Shown: positions 30,614 through 41,740 of the stretch, one piece after another
Layout of the letters: every line of letters starts with the position of its first letter
Position numbering within the stretch: the first letter of the stretch is position 1
NCBI GenBank assembly: GCA_001939145.1
Contig: LSRX01000363.1
Span: 170,539-234,538 of the forward strand
Direction of reading: 5' to 3'
From: Symbiodinium microadriaticum
Lineage: Eukaryota > Sar > Dinophyceae > Suessiales > Symbiodiniaceae
Length of the DNA stretch: 64,000 nt
Notes under the pieces: model-generated
Told to the model about the DNA's origin: nothing
Databases searched by the model: none
The model's input: only the letters and a program-made list of their open reading frames with translations
Made by a program: the position numbers and the translations under genes

Positions 30614-31010
30614 CTAAACCCCTAAACCCCTAAACCCCTAAACCCTAAACCCCTAAACCCCTCAACCCTAACCCCTAAACCCTAAACCCCTAAACCCGAA
30701 ACAACCCTAAACTCAACCCATCGGAGGGGAGTCCCGGCTCTGCAAGCTTGGGCAGTGAACGGATGAAGGAAGCTGAGGGTTTAGGGTTTTAGGGTTGTTT
30801 TTTAGGGTTTTAGGGTTTAGGGTTTTAGGGTTTTAGAGTTGTTTTTTTAGGGCTTTAGGGTGTTATATAGGGTTTTAGGGTTTTAGGGATTTAGGGTTTT
30901 AGAGCTGTTTTTTAGGGTTTTAGGGTTTAAGGTTTTAGGGTTTTAGGGCTTAGGGTTTTAGGGTTGTTCTTTTAGGGCCTTAGGGTTTTAGGGTTTAGGC
31001 GGGATGCAGA
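30590..31010. repeat. Opposed CCCTAAA and TTTTAGGG arrays
   Basis: CCCCTAAA units (30,590-30,715) are followed after about 60 bp by TTTTAGGG/TTTAGGG units in the other orientation (30,776-31,005). The second array has a longer-period pattern marked by GTTGTTTTTTAGGG. Confidence 0.9.
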
Positions 31011-31829
31011 AGGCAAAGCCTAAACCCTAAATCCTAAACCGTTTAGGGTTTAGGGTGGTGTTTCATCCCCTGCTAGAGTTGGATGCCCTTGGTAGAGCCA
31101 CCGAAATGTGTTTTTGAGCGCTTTCTCCTCTTGCTCGATTGCCCAAGCTCAAGTTGAAGTCGGGCTTCCTTTTCCTCCTAAGGGGTGTCTTGCGGATCCT
31201 CGTTCGTTTGATGAGTGGACTCGGTCTAAGCAAGCCAACTGATATATTGTCTATAATTGATGGGGGATTTGGGTTCTGGTTTCAGGGTCGAGTCTGGGGT
31301 TCGCGTTTCTGAACTTAGTTAAAGCTTGATGCCAGAACCTGCGGACACAAAACCCTAAAGCCTAAACCCTAAACCCTTCCTAAGAACCCTAAAGTTGCCC
31401 TAAAGCCCCAAACTTGACCCAAGACCTGGATTCATCGATTCAATGCCAAGCCTCCATGCCAAGCCTCCACTACCGCTCAAAGCCACTAAATGCCGAACCC
31501 CCTTAAGGTTTAGGGCATCCCAAAGACCCCAAAATCCCCCCCCCCCCAACCCTAACACTCAATGACTGAGCCGACAACCCCAAGCCAGAAAAACTAACGA
31601 GCGACCATTCAATAGAAAATCCTTGGAACGCAAACCCTTGTAACCCAACAAAACCCTATGCGTAATTGCCTTAGTAAAACAAAAAACATAACCCCAAACC
31701 GCTAAACCCCTATAAGCCCTAACCTTAGAGTTTCAGGTCACGGAAGACCCGCCCAGAACGAAACATCCACCATCGTCACGGGCCTGCTCGCTGGCTCGCA
31801 TCTGCTTTCACCTGAACCCCGACATCCGG
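31011..31829. other. Intergenic with scattered CCCTAAA motifs
   Basis: A 13-bp phrase CCATGCCAAGCCTC is repeated at about 31,444-31,470. No gene is recognised. Confidence 0.4.
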
Positions 31830-31950
31830 TTTAGGGCTTATAGGGTTTATAGGGTTTATAGGGTTTATAGGGTTTATAGGGTTTATAAGGTTTATAGGGT
31901 TTATAAGGTTTATAGGGTTTATAGGGTTTATAGGGTTTATAGAGTTTAGG
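31830..31950 (+). repeat. GGGTTTATA nonamer array
   Basis: About twelve copies of GGGTTTATA or AGGTTTATA, a 9-bp relative of the heptamer repeat. Confidence 0.95.
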
Positions 31951-32041
31951 GTTCAGGGTTTAGGGCTCCTTCAAGGGCTCCCAAAGGAGAGCTATACGGC
32001 CGACACGGGTTTGGAAAAGGCATTTTGGGCTTAGGGGTTAA

Positions 32042-32085
32042 CGACTACGACTACGACTACGACTACGACTACGACTACGACTACG

Positions 32086-32125
<40 letters not shown>

Positions 32126-32126
32126 T
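32042..32126. repeat. GACTAC then TAC repeats
   Basis: About eight ACGACT hexamers pass into about twelve ACT trinucleotides. Confidence 0.95.
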
Positions 32127-32706
32127 GGCAATGTGTAGCCGCCTTCACCTTCTGGAGACACCCTAAACCCTAAACCCCTAATCCCCAAACCCTAAGCCCT
32201 AAACCCGAATGTAGCCTGCCTTATCAGACTAGAGCGCCTCAGGGCTCTGAGATTTAGGGTTTTAGGTGTTTCAGGGTTTAGGGGCTTGCTCAGGGCCCAC
32301 CAGGGGCTTTGGGAAGGTGCATCAAGTAACTTTTCGTGGCTCAGGGTCTTAGAGTCTTGAGGTTCATGGCTTCGGATTTTTAAAGCTAAAACTGCACCAG
32401 CATCTACAAGACGCGAAAGCTCCATCACGATTCCTGCAGCTTTTTCCTGGGTTCATTATAGCCCAGACTTCAATACCTTAAACCCCAACCCTTGAAACTC
32501 TGGTCTTTGGGCCCAAGGTCCGGTGATGAACAGTCCTTAAACCCCAGAGAACCCTCAGCATTAAGGGTTTAGGGTTTGAGGTGCTAAGCCCTAACCTCAA
32601 ACCCCTGACCTTTAACCTTCAAGCCCTAAACCTTTAAACCCCCAATGCTACGTGAAGCGGACCGTCCTGGGTTGAGAGCGCGGAATTCAATTTAAAGGCC
32701 TGTGGC
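32127..32706. other. Intergenic with short heptamer motifs
   Basis: CCCTAAA at 32,161-32,210, TTTAGGG-like at 32,250-32,285, and others at 32,560-32,640. The 78-codon minus frame here partly reads these. Confidence 0.4.
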
Positions 32707-32799
32707 TACCCATAGGCCCCTAAGTAGTTCCTTTTTGGGAGTACCTTAAGGATTCTACATATAAACCATACAAAGGAACTACTTAGGGGCCTATGGGTA
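32707..32799 (+). mobile_element. Family A palindromic MITE
   Basis: Complete, forward core, with exact TACCCATAGGCCCCTAAG and inverse ends. Confidence 0.95.
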
Positions 32800-32879
32800 A
32801 ACCCTAAACCCTAGGAAATCAGGTTTGCCGGGAACGCATATCGACCTCTGGAACCTCCGTCTCTCAAGCCATAGAGCCC

Positions 32880-32995
32880 TGCTTTAGGGCTTAGGGTTTA
32901 GGGCTAAGGGTTTGGGGAGGGTTTAGGGGTTTAGGGGTTTAGGGTTTAGGATTTAGGGGTTTAGGGTTTCGGGGTTTAGGGTTTAGGGCTTAAGC
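32880..32995 (+). repeat. Degenerate TTTAGGG tract
   Basis: About 15 units with many TTTAGGGG octamers. Confidence 0.85.
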
Positions 32996-34235
32996 CCTGT
33001 CAACCCACTAAAAACCCTACACCTCAGGCACGTTCCATGCAACAAGCCCTCATTACAGCCTTCAACAAACTTACCGGAACAATCCCAAAGTCCGCACCCT
33101 AATGACTAGACCCAAAGTCATAATCTCTAAACCTTATAATTACTCCCTAAAGTGGCACTGGTATGGGTTTAGGGTTTTTAGGGCTTATAGGGTTTAGGGA
33201 TTAGGGTTCAGGGCTAAACCCTACCCTGAGCCCAACTAGCCTACCTCTTTCAGGGATCATATAACGAAATCATAATCAGCAACCGGGATGAAAGTGGGTC
33301 TATACCTTTCAGGTATACCGGTATACCCTACGCCCCTACACACCCTGAACCCTGTAAACCCCAAACCCTACACCTTAATCATCATCCCTATACCCTACAG
33401 CTCAATACTCATCCTTAATGGTCATCCCTATACCCTGCCCTACCTGGACCTAGACCCCAACTACCCTCTATCAAACAACCATCCGCTATTAAAAGCCATA
33501 GCGGCTCTATTTAGGGGCCCTGTTGGGGGTCCTGGTACACCCAGAACGTTGCTTAGTTGCCGGTACACCCTGCACACCCGAAACCCTAAACCCCACACCC
33601 TATACAATAACAACCCCTAAACCCTCCACCCTACATATTCATGAACCCTAAACCCCAAACCCGACATACTAATAAACCCTAAGCCCTAAACTCCATACAA
33701 TACAAAAACCCTGAGAACAAAGCCCTATACAATACAAAAATCCTAAGCCCTAAATCCTATATACCCTACACCCCGGCCCTGTCTTAGCTCTACCGGACCG
33801 AGCCTCCTCCAAGAAGTAACTCCGAGCCACGGAGCCAGGTCCATGGCTTCTTTAAATTAAATTAGGGTTTTAGGGCATCTGGGCTTTAGGGTTTAAGGTG
33901 TTAGGGCTTAGGGCTTCGGTTTTTTAGGGCTTTGGGCTTTAGGCTTTTAGGGCTTTGTGTTTCGGGCTTAGGAGTTGAGATCAGAGTCTCTCGTGTTTGT
34001 GCTCTTTGTCTTTGTCTTTGTGTGCGTGTGTGTGTGTGTGTTGTGCTGTGTGTCTTGCTGATCTAGTTGGTTCTGGCTTGTGTGCTTCTTATGGCCTGCG
34101 CGGTATCTCTTGAGGAAGTTGGCGGATTTGAGTTCATGGCTGAAGTTAAGGGTGGATGGCTTCCAGGGGTTCACGTATACCGAGTTTTCGATTCAGGATG
34201 TGCTGCGCAAGGTTGGGTAATGATTCTACCAATTC
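32996..34235. other. Intergenic, CCCTAAA-rich, no assigned gene
   Basis: Short CCCTAAA and CCCTACACCC motifs recur at 33,330-33,780. TTTAGGG-like motifs are at 33,865-33,960 and a GT run at 34,022-34,040. The 110-codon plus frame at 33,288-33,620 (Pro/Tyr/Asn-rich) comes from this DNA. Confidence 0.4.
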
Positions 34236-34313
34236 TACCCATAGGCCCCTAAGTAGTTCCTTTTGGGGATTACCTTATAGGATGCTAAATAAAAACCATA
34301 AAAAAGCACTACT
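34236..34313 (+). mobile_element. Family A MITE, right arm truncated
   Basis: Left arm and core are intact; the right arm stops after AAAAAAGCACTACT. Confidence 0.8.
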
Positions 34314-35040
34314 GGCTGGGGGTTCAGAAGGTGGGAGGGGAGACGAAAGCTTCGGTCTTCGGCGGTCGAGGCTTTAGTTGATCGGGTGGTTGAGGCTTCG
34401 ACTTAAGAGGGAGGGGCTGGATCTACGCAGGTTCAATACTTAGGCCTAAACCCATAATTAAACCGCCTAGAAACACCACACTCGTCCCCCGTGAAGCGGC
34501 TTACGGTCAATCAGGCCCCGGTTCTTAGACCATATTCCGTCCAACTCTGAGGGTTTAAGGGTTGAATTTTGAATACGAGGGTAGTGACAAATCGCCTTTT
34601 ATCTTTTGCAGGCGAGTCTTTTAGTTAGGGTGGAATCTAACTAGATCATGACTTCTGATTTCGAAATTGCTGGCCACACAAATTAGGATTTCAGAGGTCA
34701 TCCTGGTTACATTAAGTGAGGGCCTATGTCGATCAGGAAAGTGCACCTGAAGATGTATCCCGTGAGCAAGCCTACAAGAAACGCGCTGGCTTGACGTCCT
34801 ATATGGGAACTGCATATCATCTTTCTTAAGCCGGGGGCTCATATGTTAATCATCGAAAATATGCCGACGGCACTGAGACTGCAACATGCAAACATTTCGC
34901 CGCGTGTCAACTGCTTTCCAGAAGTAACGCTGCAATGGCCTGCTCGTAGCCTGCCCGAGACACTTCTACTTTCCAGTTCCAGTACCAGTGATTTTCAAGC
35001 AGGGCATCATTTTTTGCAACTATGGGGACTTTAGAAACCC
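34314..35040. other. Non-repetitive island, no assigned gene
   Basis: About 700 bp without heptamer repeats. TTTTATCTTTTGCAGGC at 34,597-34,613 looks like a splice acceptor, but no convincing coding frame follows. Frames of 63-73 codons on both strands are unrecognised. Confidence 0.3.
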
Positions 35041-35225
35041 TAAACCCTAAACCCTAGAACCCTAAACCCCTAACCCCAAATTGCAGTGCTGCTTGTCCCA
35101 CAGAGCCCAGCTTCCTAGAGAGCAGGATGCACGGGCGATGTGACGTATTTTGCACTATACAGCTTATAGGGTTTAGGGTTTTTTTGGGTTTAGGGTTTTG
35201 GTTTAGGGTTTAGGGTTTTTTATAT
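35041..35225. repeat. Opposed CCCTAAA and TTTAGGG tracts
   Basis: CCCTAAA units (35,037-35,080) face TTTAGGG/TTTTTTGGG units (35,168-35,220) across about 85 bp. Confidence 0.8.
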
Positions 35226-35442
35226 CATCGAGTTTCAGGAACCCTAACCACTATAAAGAGGGGGCTGACAGGGTTCACATAGGCCTAAAAGAAGAGTAGA
35301 ACAGAGTAGTGCGGAGTACTGCTGCACGACGCATTAACAAAGGCTGATGGTTATCAGTTGCCCTAAACCCTCACTCTCTACCAGGACCCCTAGTAGAAGC
35401 AGCTCCCCTGACTACCCTCTATGATACCCCTAAATACACACT

Positions 35443-35595
35443 ATTCAGGACCACAAGGGTGCTATTAGAGGGCCCTTCCCAGAGAGCGCAATACCGTTTG
35501 ATTAAGCAAAAAACTTAAATCAGAATATGAAGCCCCTTCTAATTTAAGGAGTCTTCCTTCATTCAGGACCACAAGGGCTCTATTCGATGGCCCTT
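35443..35595 (+). repeat. Dispersed direct repeat of 35 bp
   Basis: ATTCAGGACCACAAGGG and the following 18 bp occur at 35,443-35,477 and again at 35,561-35,595 with a few changes. The 83 bp between and the flanks (35,226-35,760) show nothing else supported except TTTAGGG motifs at 35,650-35,700 and a TG run at 35,704-35,722. Confidence 0.7.
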
Positions 35596-35761
35596 GAACA
35601 GCAAACTGCCAGACCAATGCCCTGGCAATGACTATATACTTTGTGTCGGTTTAGGGTTTATAAGGGTTTAAGGTTTAGGGGTTTAGGCTGTTGTTTAGGG
35701 TGTATGTGTGTGTGTGTGTGTGTCTAGGTTGTTTGCTTTGCTGGTTTCTGTTCACGGGGCG

Positions 35762-35866
35762 TACTTGGAGGTTCATTGGTAGTTATAAGTGGGGCTATAA
35801 GTCCCCTAATATGTATAGTTACCCTACGTATAACACTATTTATATCTGCCCATGAACCTCCAAGTA
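35762..35866. mobile_element. Family D palindromic MITE, copy 8
   Basis: Complete ends; the right arm has ATATCTGCCCATG in place of ATAACTACCCATG. Confidence 0.9.
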
Positions 35867-35949
35867 GGTGTATACTCTGGTTTACGGAACTTCCTTGAAG
35901 CTTTGGGTTCGGGTGCTCGGGGCTCACGGTTTCAAGCTGAGCGGCTGCT

Positions 35950-36085
35950 CATGTGAACCCAAACCCCTAAACCCCACACCCTAAACCCTACCTAGCCCCA
36001 AGCCCTGAACCCCAAACCCTAAACCCAACCCTACCCTAAACCCCACATCCTAAACCCTACCTAACCCCAAGCCCTGAACCCCAAA
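35950..36085 (-). repeat. CCCTAAA tract with repeated block
   Basis: A block containing CCCTACCTA(A/G)CCCCAAGCC occurs twice, about 62 bp apart. Confidence 0.8.
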
Positions 36086-36504
36086 ACTGAGGGTCCGAGA
36101 AGCTAAAACGATCAAGACTCGCAAATGCCAACGCAGGGTTTAGGGCTTAGTGTTGAGGGAATAACGGAATAACTCACATACGAACTTATCGGAACCTCAT
36201 TAAGACACCCTGATTCTTTACTACGTAGGGCTCTTTATACTATGCATTCTTTTAATCTTTTGGGGGTATGATCTATGTGGGCAGGGTTTTTTCCTAAACA
36301 GGTTCCTACATCTTGGCAGGTTTTTTCGGGCATGTCATAGTCAGTCTACAATAGAGATCCCAAGGAACTCTCATAAGGCCTCTGCATTCAGCCCTTCATA
36401 GGGTAGTGGGCATGCCCAAGCCGGCCTTCGGCTGGGAGCGTCTGCCCACCGTCCAGTCGTCGAAGATCTGCATCCTGCGCTGGATGAAAGGAGCATTCTA
36501 TTCT
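36086..36504. other. Intergenic, no assigned gene
   Basis: A GC-rich patch at 36,410-36,480 opens a 118-codon plus frame that then runs through the microsatellite. Not supported. Confidence 0.3.
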
Positions 36505-36519
36505 ATGTCCCTATCTATG

Positions 36520-36558
<39 letters not shown>

Positions 36559-36572
36559 ACATATATATGTAC

Positions 36573-36617
<45 letters not shown>

Positions 36618-36675
36618 AACATATATATATATATACCTACATACATACATACATACATACATACATACATACATA
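36505..36675. repeat. TATC, TA and CATA microsatellite
   Basis: About ten CTAT units, long TA runs interrupted by CATATATA, then about nine CATA units. Confidence 0.95.
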
Positions 36676-37424
36676 GAAAGGTATTCATGTATGAATAAAT
36701 CCGGGTCCATGCCTCTATCTGGTGTATACGTAAGCCGGCCTTGTAAGGGCTCCCAAAGATGAACGGGAAGGATATGTTACATTTTGGCTAGGCTAGGTTC
36801 CCCAGAAAATCTTGAAGCCTCAGTTGTAAAGCCAGGAAACCCACCAGAAATTTAGGATCTACATGGCGTAGCGTTGGGCTTGGGGGCGTAAGCCTGGGGT
36901 TTAGGGTATCTGGTTTCGGGTATGTGGTTTAGTAGGTGTTATGGTCTATGGTTTTGGGGGTTTACAAGATTTATGGTTTATGGTTTCGGGTTTACGCTTG
37001 GCTTTTTTTTGGAGGGGGTGTTCTGTTGGGCTTAGGGTTTAGGGTTCCGGACTATGATCAGGAGACAAGTGCAGCACACAGGTAGTCTGCCGTCGCCGGT
37101 CCAGACGACCCACGACACCACCTCGACGATTCTCGAGTCTCACAGAGCCCTAGCAGCCCTGGATCTTAACAGACCTAAAGCTTACGAAATATTGAACCGC
37201 CCCAACTTCCAACACCCGAAACACCCACACCCCGGAGCACTGAAACCCTGCCAGCCTTAAGCCCTAAATTCCATGAAAACCAAAGACCTACTTACAATTT
37301 ACAACCCCCAAACAAACACTCAAAGAACAAAGCAACAAAGCCCCACGCTGTCCACAGCAGCGAGCACCCGTGCGTCACCAGCGCTGCAGGCCTGATCAGG
37401 TAGGGAAACATGTTCCGCGTAACG
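36676..37424. other. Intergenic with GGTTTA-like motifs
   Basis: Degenerate TTTAGGG/TTTATGG motifs at 36,890-37,045. A 68-codon plus frame (37,054-37,260) has no recognised domain. Confidence 0.35.
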
Positions 37425-37523
37425 TAGGGGCCTTAAGAATTAGAATAGGGTTTTGAAAGGTTCCTTATCATAAGCGTAGTATAAGGTACTCCAAAACCCT
37501 GTTCTAATTATTAAGGCCCTATA
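37425..37523. mobile_element. Family C palindromic MITE, copy 3
   Basis: TAGGGGCCTTAAGAATTAGA is mirrored by TCTAATTATTAAGGCCC (one mismatch); GGGTTTTG pairs with CAAAACCC inside. Confidence 0.85.
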
Positions 37524-37524
37524 T

Positions 37525-37589
37525 TAGTCTCCATTGACCGGTTCTTTTGCTGATACTCTGCTTGGGATAACTGTGGAGACTACAGGTAG
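37525..37589. mobile_element. Family F MITE, internally deleted copy
   Basis: Adjoins the family C element. TAGTCTCCATTG at the left and GTGGAGACTACAGGTA at the right remain, with only about 35 bp between. Confidence 0.7.
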
Positions 37590-38634
37590 GGACCCTAAAC
37601 AGCAAACCCAAAACCTTGTGTGTGTGTGTGTGTTGAGGTTTAGGAGTGTAAGAGGACAGGGTGTAATTGGAGTGACCCCAAACCCTAAACCCTAAACTTT
37701 GGCCCTAAACCCTACACCCTAAACCAAGGGGCTCAGGGATGTAAAGCTTCATTTTACAGCGTCAGGGGCCCAGGGGGTCCCAGTGGAGTTTTGGATTTCG
37801 GGCTTAGGGTTTAGGGTTTTGCAGGGTGTAGGGTTTATAGGGTTTCTACAGGGATTATGGGGTTTAGAGTTTTGTAGGGTGTAGGGTTTTGCAGCTTGTT
37901 GGGTCTATAGATAGGGTGTGTTGTCATGAAGCGCTAATAGGGTTGATATAAGGGTTCGGGATAACGCTGCTTGCCGTTTTGAAGGTTACGGCGTGATGTT
38001 GCCCACTCCAGGGCTGGGAGCAAGGCAGAGATGTTGGAGAGGACTTGCATAATCTTCGGGGTGATTGCCCGCCCGACGAGCGCCAGTTAGTGCTCGAGCG
38101 GGGTTGCCATGTCGCAAAACGAGCACAGGGGACATATTAACTATTAACGCCTGTCTGCCCAAACAATGTCATCAGCACTTCAACCGGCAGAGCCACGCGG
38201 TTTGCTGGACCTCTCCTCCCAGGGGGCCTTAGGACTTTCGGAGTCCTTCTCTAGGGGATTTCAGGCGGGTTTAGGGTTTAGGGTTTAGGAGGCCCCGCAA
38301 AATCGCGGAAAGCTCAACTGTGAGACGTTTCGTTTTTTGGGCCCTGAGCCTTGACGTGAGGTAATGGCACTACAGCCCCTCCATTCAGTCTACACCCTAA
38401 AGCTGATGTACTCAGCCGTAGACCATACTCCGATAAGCTCTACGTAAACCCTAAAACCCTAAACCCTGCAGACGGTTTAGGGTTTAGGGTGGAGGTACCG
38501 ACAGCACACCGCCATTCACAGAACCCGCTGGAATTGTAGGGCCTAGAGATTTTGGGATGTTCAAAGGTCTACATTCGAGCAACGATGCAAGAGTCCCGAC
38601 CGCTACCTTGAGACTCAAGATGGCCGGAAAGCCG
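37590..38634. other. Intergenic with heptamer motifs
   Basis: TG run at 37,617-37,632, CCCTAAA at 37,680-37,725, TTTAGGG-like at 37,805-37,920 and 38,268-38,288. No gene is recognised. Confidence 0.4.
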
Positions 38635-38788
38635 TAGCCAGAGGCCCCTAAGTAGGGATTTAGGATTTAGGATTTAGGGGTTTAGGGGTTTAGGGTTTAG
38701 GGGTTTAGGGGCTTAGGGTTTAGGGGTTCAGGGTTTATAGGATTCTAAATATAAACCATAAAAAGGAACTACTTAGGGCCTATGGGTA
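38635..38788 (+). mobile_element. Family A MITE with TTTAGGG tract replacing part of its core
   Basis: The left end (AGAGGCCCCTAAGTAG) stops at 38,655 and a degenerate TTTAGGG tract of about 80 bp follows to about 38,737. The element then resumes exactly within its core at ATAGGATTCTAAATATAAACC and finishes with a normal right arm. The heptamer DNA therefore sits inside the element in place of TTCCTTTTTGGGATTACCTT. Confidence 0.9.
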
Positions 38789-39412
38789 TTTACATGCGAT
38801 AGTCTTTCCGCTGAAAGCTCGTGCACACACAGTTACCAAAAAATGACTCTTACTCCACCCTGAAAAAGAACCCTTAAAAGAGCACCGTCAAAGGGTAATT
38901 ATTTTAGGGTCTCCTTTTCCAGGATACTACAAGGTTCCAGGATAGGGCATACCTCCAAAGGAACACCTTTAAAGGAGCCCTATGGGTGATGGTTTCGCTG
39001 GAACCTTGAAATATCGTACCTTTCTAAGGACTTCTGTAAGGAAACCATGCTAAGGAACCATCAAAAGGAAGATGTTATAGGGTTTAGGATTTAGGCTTTG
39101 AGCCTGGCAGCCATACTTGGAATAGCTATAAACAATTCTTTTTTTGCGAGGAATCCCACGAGCAACTTCAACAGTCATCTTATACTTCACTGCTGTAATC
39201 GGAAGGAACCCACCCACATAAACAGCAGTACAAAGTACTCAGGCCCCTACCCTAAACCCTATATAAACCCTAGACTAAACCATCCCTAAATCCTAAACCC
39301 CGAATCGTCCCTAAACACAAAACCCTAGATTTACACACCAAGCCTCAACGGTTCAACTGCCGAATCATCGTAGAATCTCCCAAACCACCAACCTACATAA
39401 CTAGGGTTGATG
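38789..39412. other. Intergenic, no assigned gene
   Basis: Imperfect paired motifs GGTTCCAGGATAGGGC and GCTGGAACCTTG near 38,930-39,010 could be a decayed foldback. A 63-codon plus frame (39,098-39,289) is unrecognised. Confidence 0.35.
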
Positions 39413-39508
39413 ATATACATCCTGCATTACCCATAATAAGGAATATACCATAATTCCCATAGTTTAGGGTACAAAAGGTCATGCCGGATTTAAATCACCA
39501 ACATTTGG
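39413..39508. mobile_element. Family J element, copy 3
   Basis: GGTTGATGATATACATCCTG at the left and CCGGATTTAAATCACCAAC at the right; the interior AAGGAATATACCATAATTCCC is shared with copy 2. Confidence 0.75.
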
Positions 39509-39599
39509 GTTTAGGGTTTAGGGCTTAGGGGCCACTATCCTCAGCCCGAGTACCTGACTGCTGGGTCATTTGGACCCTTAGGACTAAACAATGAACTCC

Positions 39600-39842
39600 A
39601 AAGTAAACCCTAAACGCCCTAACCCTAAACCCTAAACCCCAAACCCTCCCTAAACTCTAAACCCTCCCTGAACCCTAAATACTAAACCCTAAACCCCAAA
39701 CCCTCCCTAAACCCTAAATCCCAAACCGTCCCTAAACCCTAAACCTCCAAACCGTCCCTAAACCCTAAACCCCAAACCCTAAACTCTAAACCGTCCCTAA
39801 TCCCTATACCCTCAACCCAAAACCCCTAAACCCTACATCCCC
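39600..39842 (-). repeat. CCCTAAA tract with CCCTCCCTAAA units
   Basis: Units alternate CCCTAAACCCTAAA with AACC(C/G)TCCCTAAAC. Confidence 0.9.
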
Positions 39843-39941
39843 CTTTGGATCCTTAAAGCGCAATGTTTTTGGAGAACCCTGGGAGAGCTGAGGCTTCCCA
39901 CCGTCCATCCACGTCCCAACATGTAGCGCCTAAGGGAAGGG

Positions 39942-40515
39942 TAGGTTTAGGGTTTAGGGCTTAAGGGGTTTAGGGTTTAGGGCTTAAAGGGTTGAGGGTT
40001 TAGGGCTTAGGGTGTAGGGTTGAGGGGTAAGTATAGGGTTTAGGGTTTGGGGTTGAGGGTTTAGGGTTTAGGGTGTAGGGTTGAGGGCTGAGGGTAAGTA
40101 TAGGGTTTAGGGCTTAGGGTTGAGGGTTTAGGGCCTAGGGTTTAGGGCTTGGGGTTTAGGGTTTGAGGTTTAGGGTCTGGGGTTTAAGGTTTGGGGTTTA
40201 GGGTTGAGGATTTAGGGTTTAGGGTTGAGGGTTTGGAGTTTCGGGTCTGGGGGTTAGGGTTTAGGGTTGAGGGTAAGTATAGGGTTTAGGGTTTAGGGGC
40301 TATAGGGTTGAGGGTTGAGGGTAAGTATAGGGTTTAGGGTTTAGGGCTTAGGGCTTACAGGGTTTAGGGTTGAGGGTATGTATAGGGTTCAGGGTTTAGG
40401 GTTTGGGGTTTAGGGATTATAGGGTTTAGGGTGGAGGGTTTTTCAGGCTTGGGGTTTAGGGTTTAGGGTTGAGGGTTTGGGGTTGAGGGTTCGGGGTTTG
40501 GGGTTCAGGGTTTTT
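39942..40515 (+). repeat. Longest TTTAGGG-type array in the window
   Basis: About 570 bp of TTTAGGG, TTGAGGG and TTTGGGG variants. The block GGTAAGTATAGGGTTTAGGG recurs at about 40,027, 40,093, 40,270 and 40,320, marking longer-period units. Confidence 0.95.
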
Positions 40516-40680
40516 CTGTTCAGCAGCTCCGGATCGAGCAGTCTCTAGTCGAGCTCGCTACTTCGAACGAATACCCACCCACCCAGGAACCCTCAATATT
40601 TGAGAAACCATGCTTTTCATTAATCGAGCTTAGATCTATGATACAACCCCAGAATAACTTTAAACCGCATGATACGAACG

Positions 40681-40772
40681 CTAAGCCCCGTACCCTAAAC
40701 CCCGAACCCAAGGCCCTGGACCCTAAACCCTGACCCCTAAGCCCTGAACCCTAAACCCTGAACCCTAGGCCC
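40681..40772 (-). repeat. CCCTAAA tract
   Basis: CCCTAAACCCTGAACCCTAA-type units, opposed to the long array that precedes it. Confidence 0.85.
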
Positions 40773-40784
40773 AAAGACGCCATA

Positions 40785-41055
40785 TTCCACGCATAAATTG
40801 GCAAATTCCGCGAATAAATTGCCATTTTCAACGAAGTGCGGGCCTTCGCCGAACATGGCATTTTCGCTGAACGTGGCAATTGTTTCCCGGAGTTTGGCAA
40901 TTTTCTCGTTGAATTTACGCGAGGAAATTGCAAAATTCCGCGAACAAATTGCCAGGCCATTTCTTCGCGAATTTTGGCAATTTGTTCGCGGAATGTGATA
41001 ATTTGTTCGCGGAATTTGTGGCGAAACAAAAACAGATTGCGCGAATCCATATAAA
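40785..41055. repeat. Cluster of inverted GGCAATTT/TTCGCGGAAT motifs
   Basis: A degenerate motif of about 20-25 bp, with GGCAATTTGTTCGCGGAAT as its clearest form (40,976-40,994), occurs repeatedly in both orientations; the inverse ATTCCGCGAACAAATTGCC is at 40,935-40,953. Several frames on both strands stay open because of the repeat and translate to FREQIA-like or FAEF-like repeats. Confidence 0.8.
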
Positions 41056-41740
41056 GCTTAAATATGTCTGTTTAAATACATATGATAAAGAGTGTTTAGA
41101 GTTTAGGGTCTGGGGTTTAGGGTTTAGAATTTAGGGTTATGGAAGGTTTGGAGTTGGAGGGTTTCGGAAATTTGAGGTTGAGCTCTGCAGATGTAGAGTG
41201 CAAATTTGCTCGGGGTTTAATTTCTATGCAAAATGCGTGGTTGGGAGCCTGGCAAGCAAGTTCGAACCTCTCGGAGGTATGACAGCCGCTCTCACAAAGT
41301 CAAGGGTTTGGGCTTGCAGCAGCTCTAACAGAAGAGCCCTAAGAGTCTATAAGCACTGTGACAGCCCTTAGGATGCAGGCAGTCGGTGTAAGGACTGGCT
41401 CTTAGTCAGCCAGGGCACATGTAATCGCAGCGGGCGAGGGCATAGTGGCCCAGCAGCAGAGAGAGCGGAAAATCCTGGGTCTTCAGGCTTCCACGGATGT
41501 CTTTCACAAAAAATCTGCACCCTGACGAATGAACTGCGACAAGGTCTAAAAGATTCACCGTTCCTACTTCTTCTCATCTTCACCGAAGCTCCAACATTTC
41601 ACAAGCCCTAAAATCTGACTCGTGCTTCCGCGGGGACAAGTAGATGGATTGGGACCTCATAGGTGTACTCTTCATGTGATGCGGCTCTTGTGGTCATCCT
41701 TCTGCCTTCTGCGCAGACGAGGAACGAAACTACAAGAGAA
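41056..41740. other. Intergenic, no assigned gene
   Basis: Short TTTAGGG motif at 41,098-41,135. Frames of 71 codons on both strands are unrecognised. Confidence 0.35.

Noticed and set aside
38632-38642. CCGTAGCCA resembling the start of the spliced leader
   Set aside because: It diverges after nine bases and coincides with the mutated end of a family A MITE (TACCCATAGG to TAGCCAGAGG).
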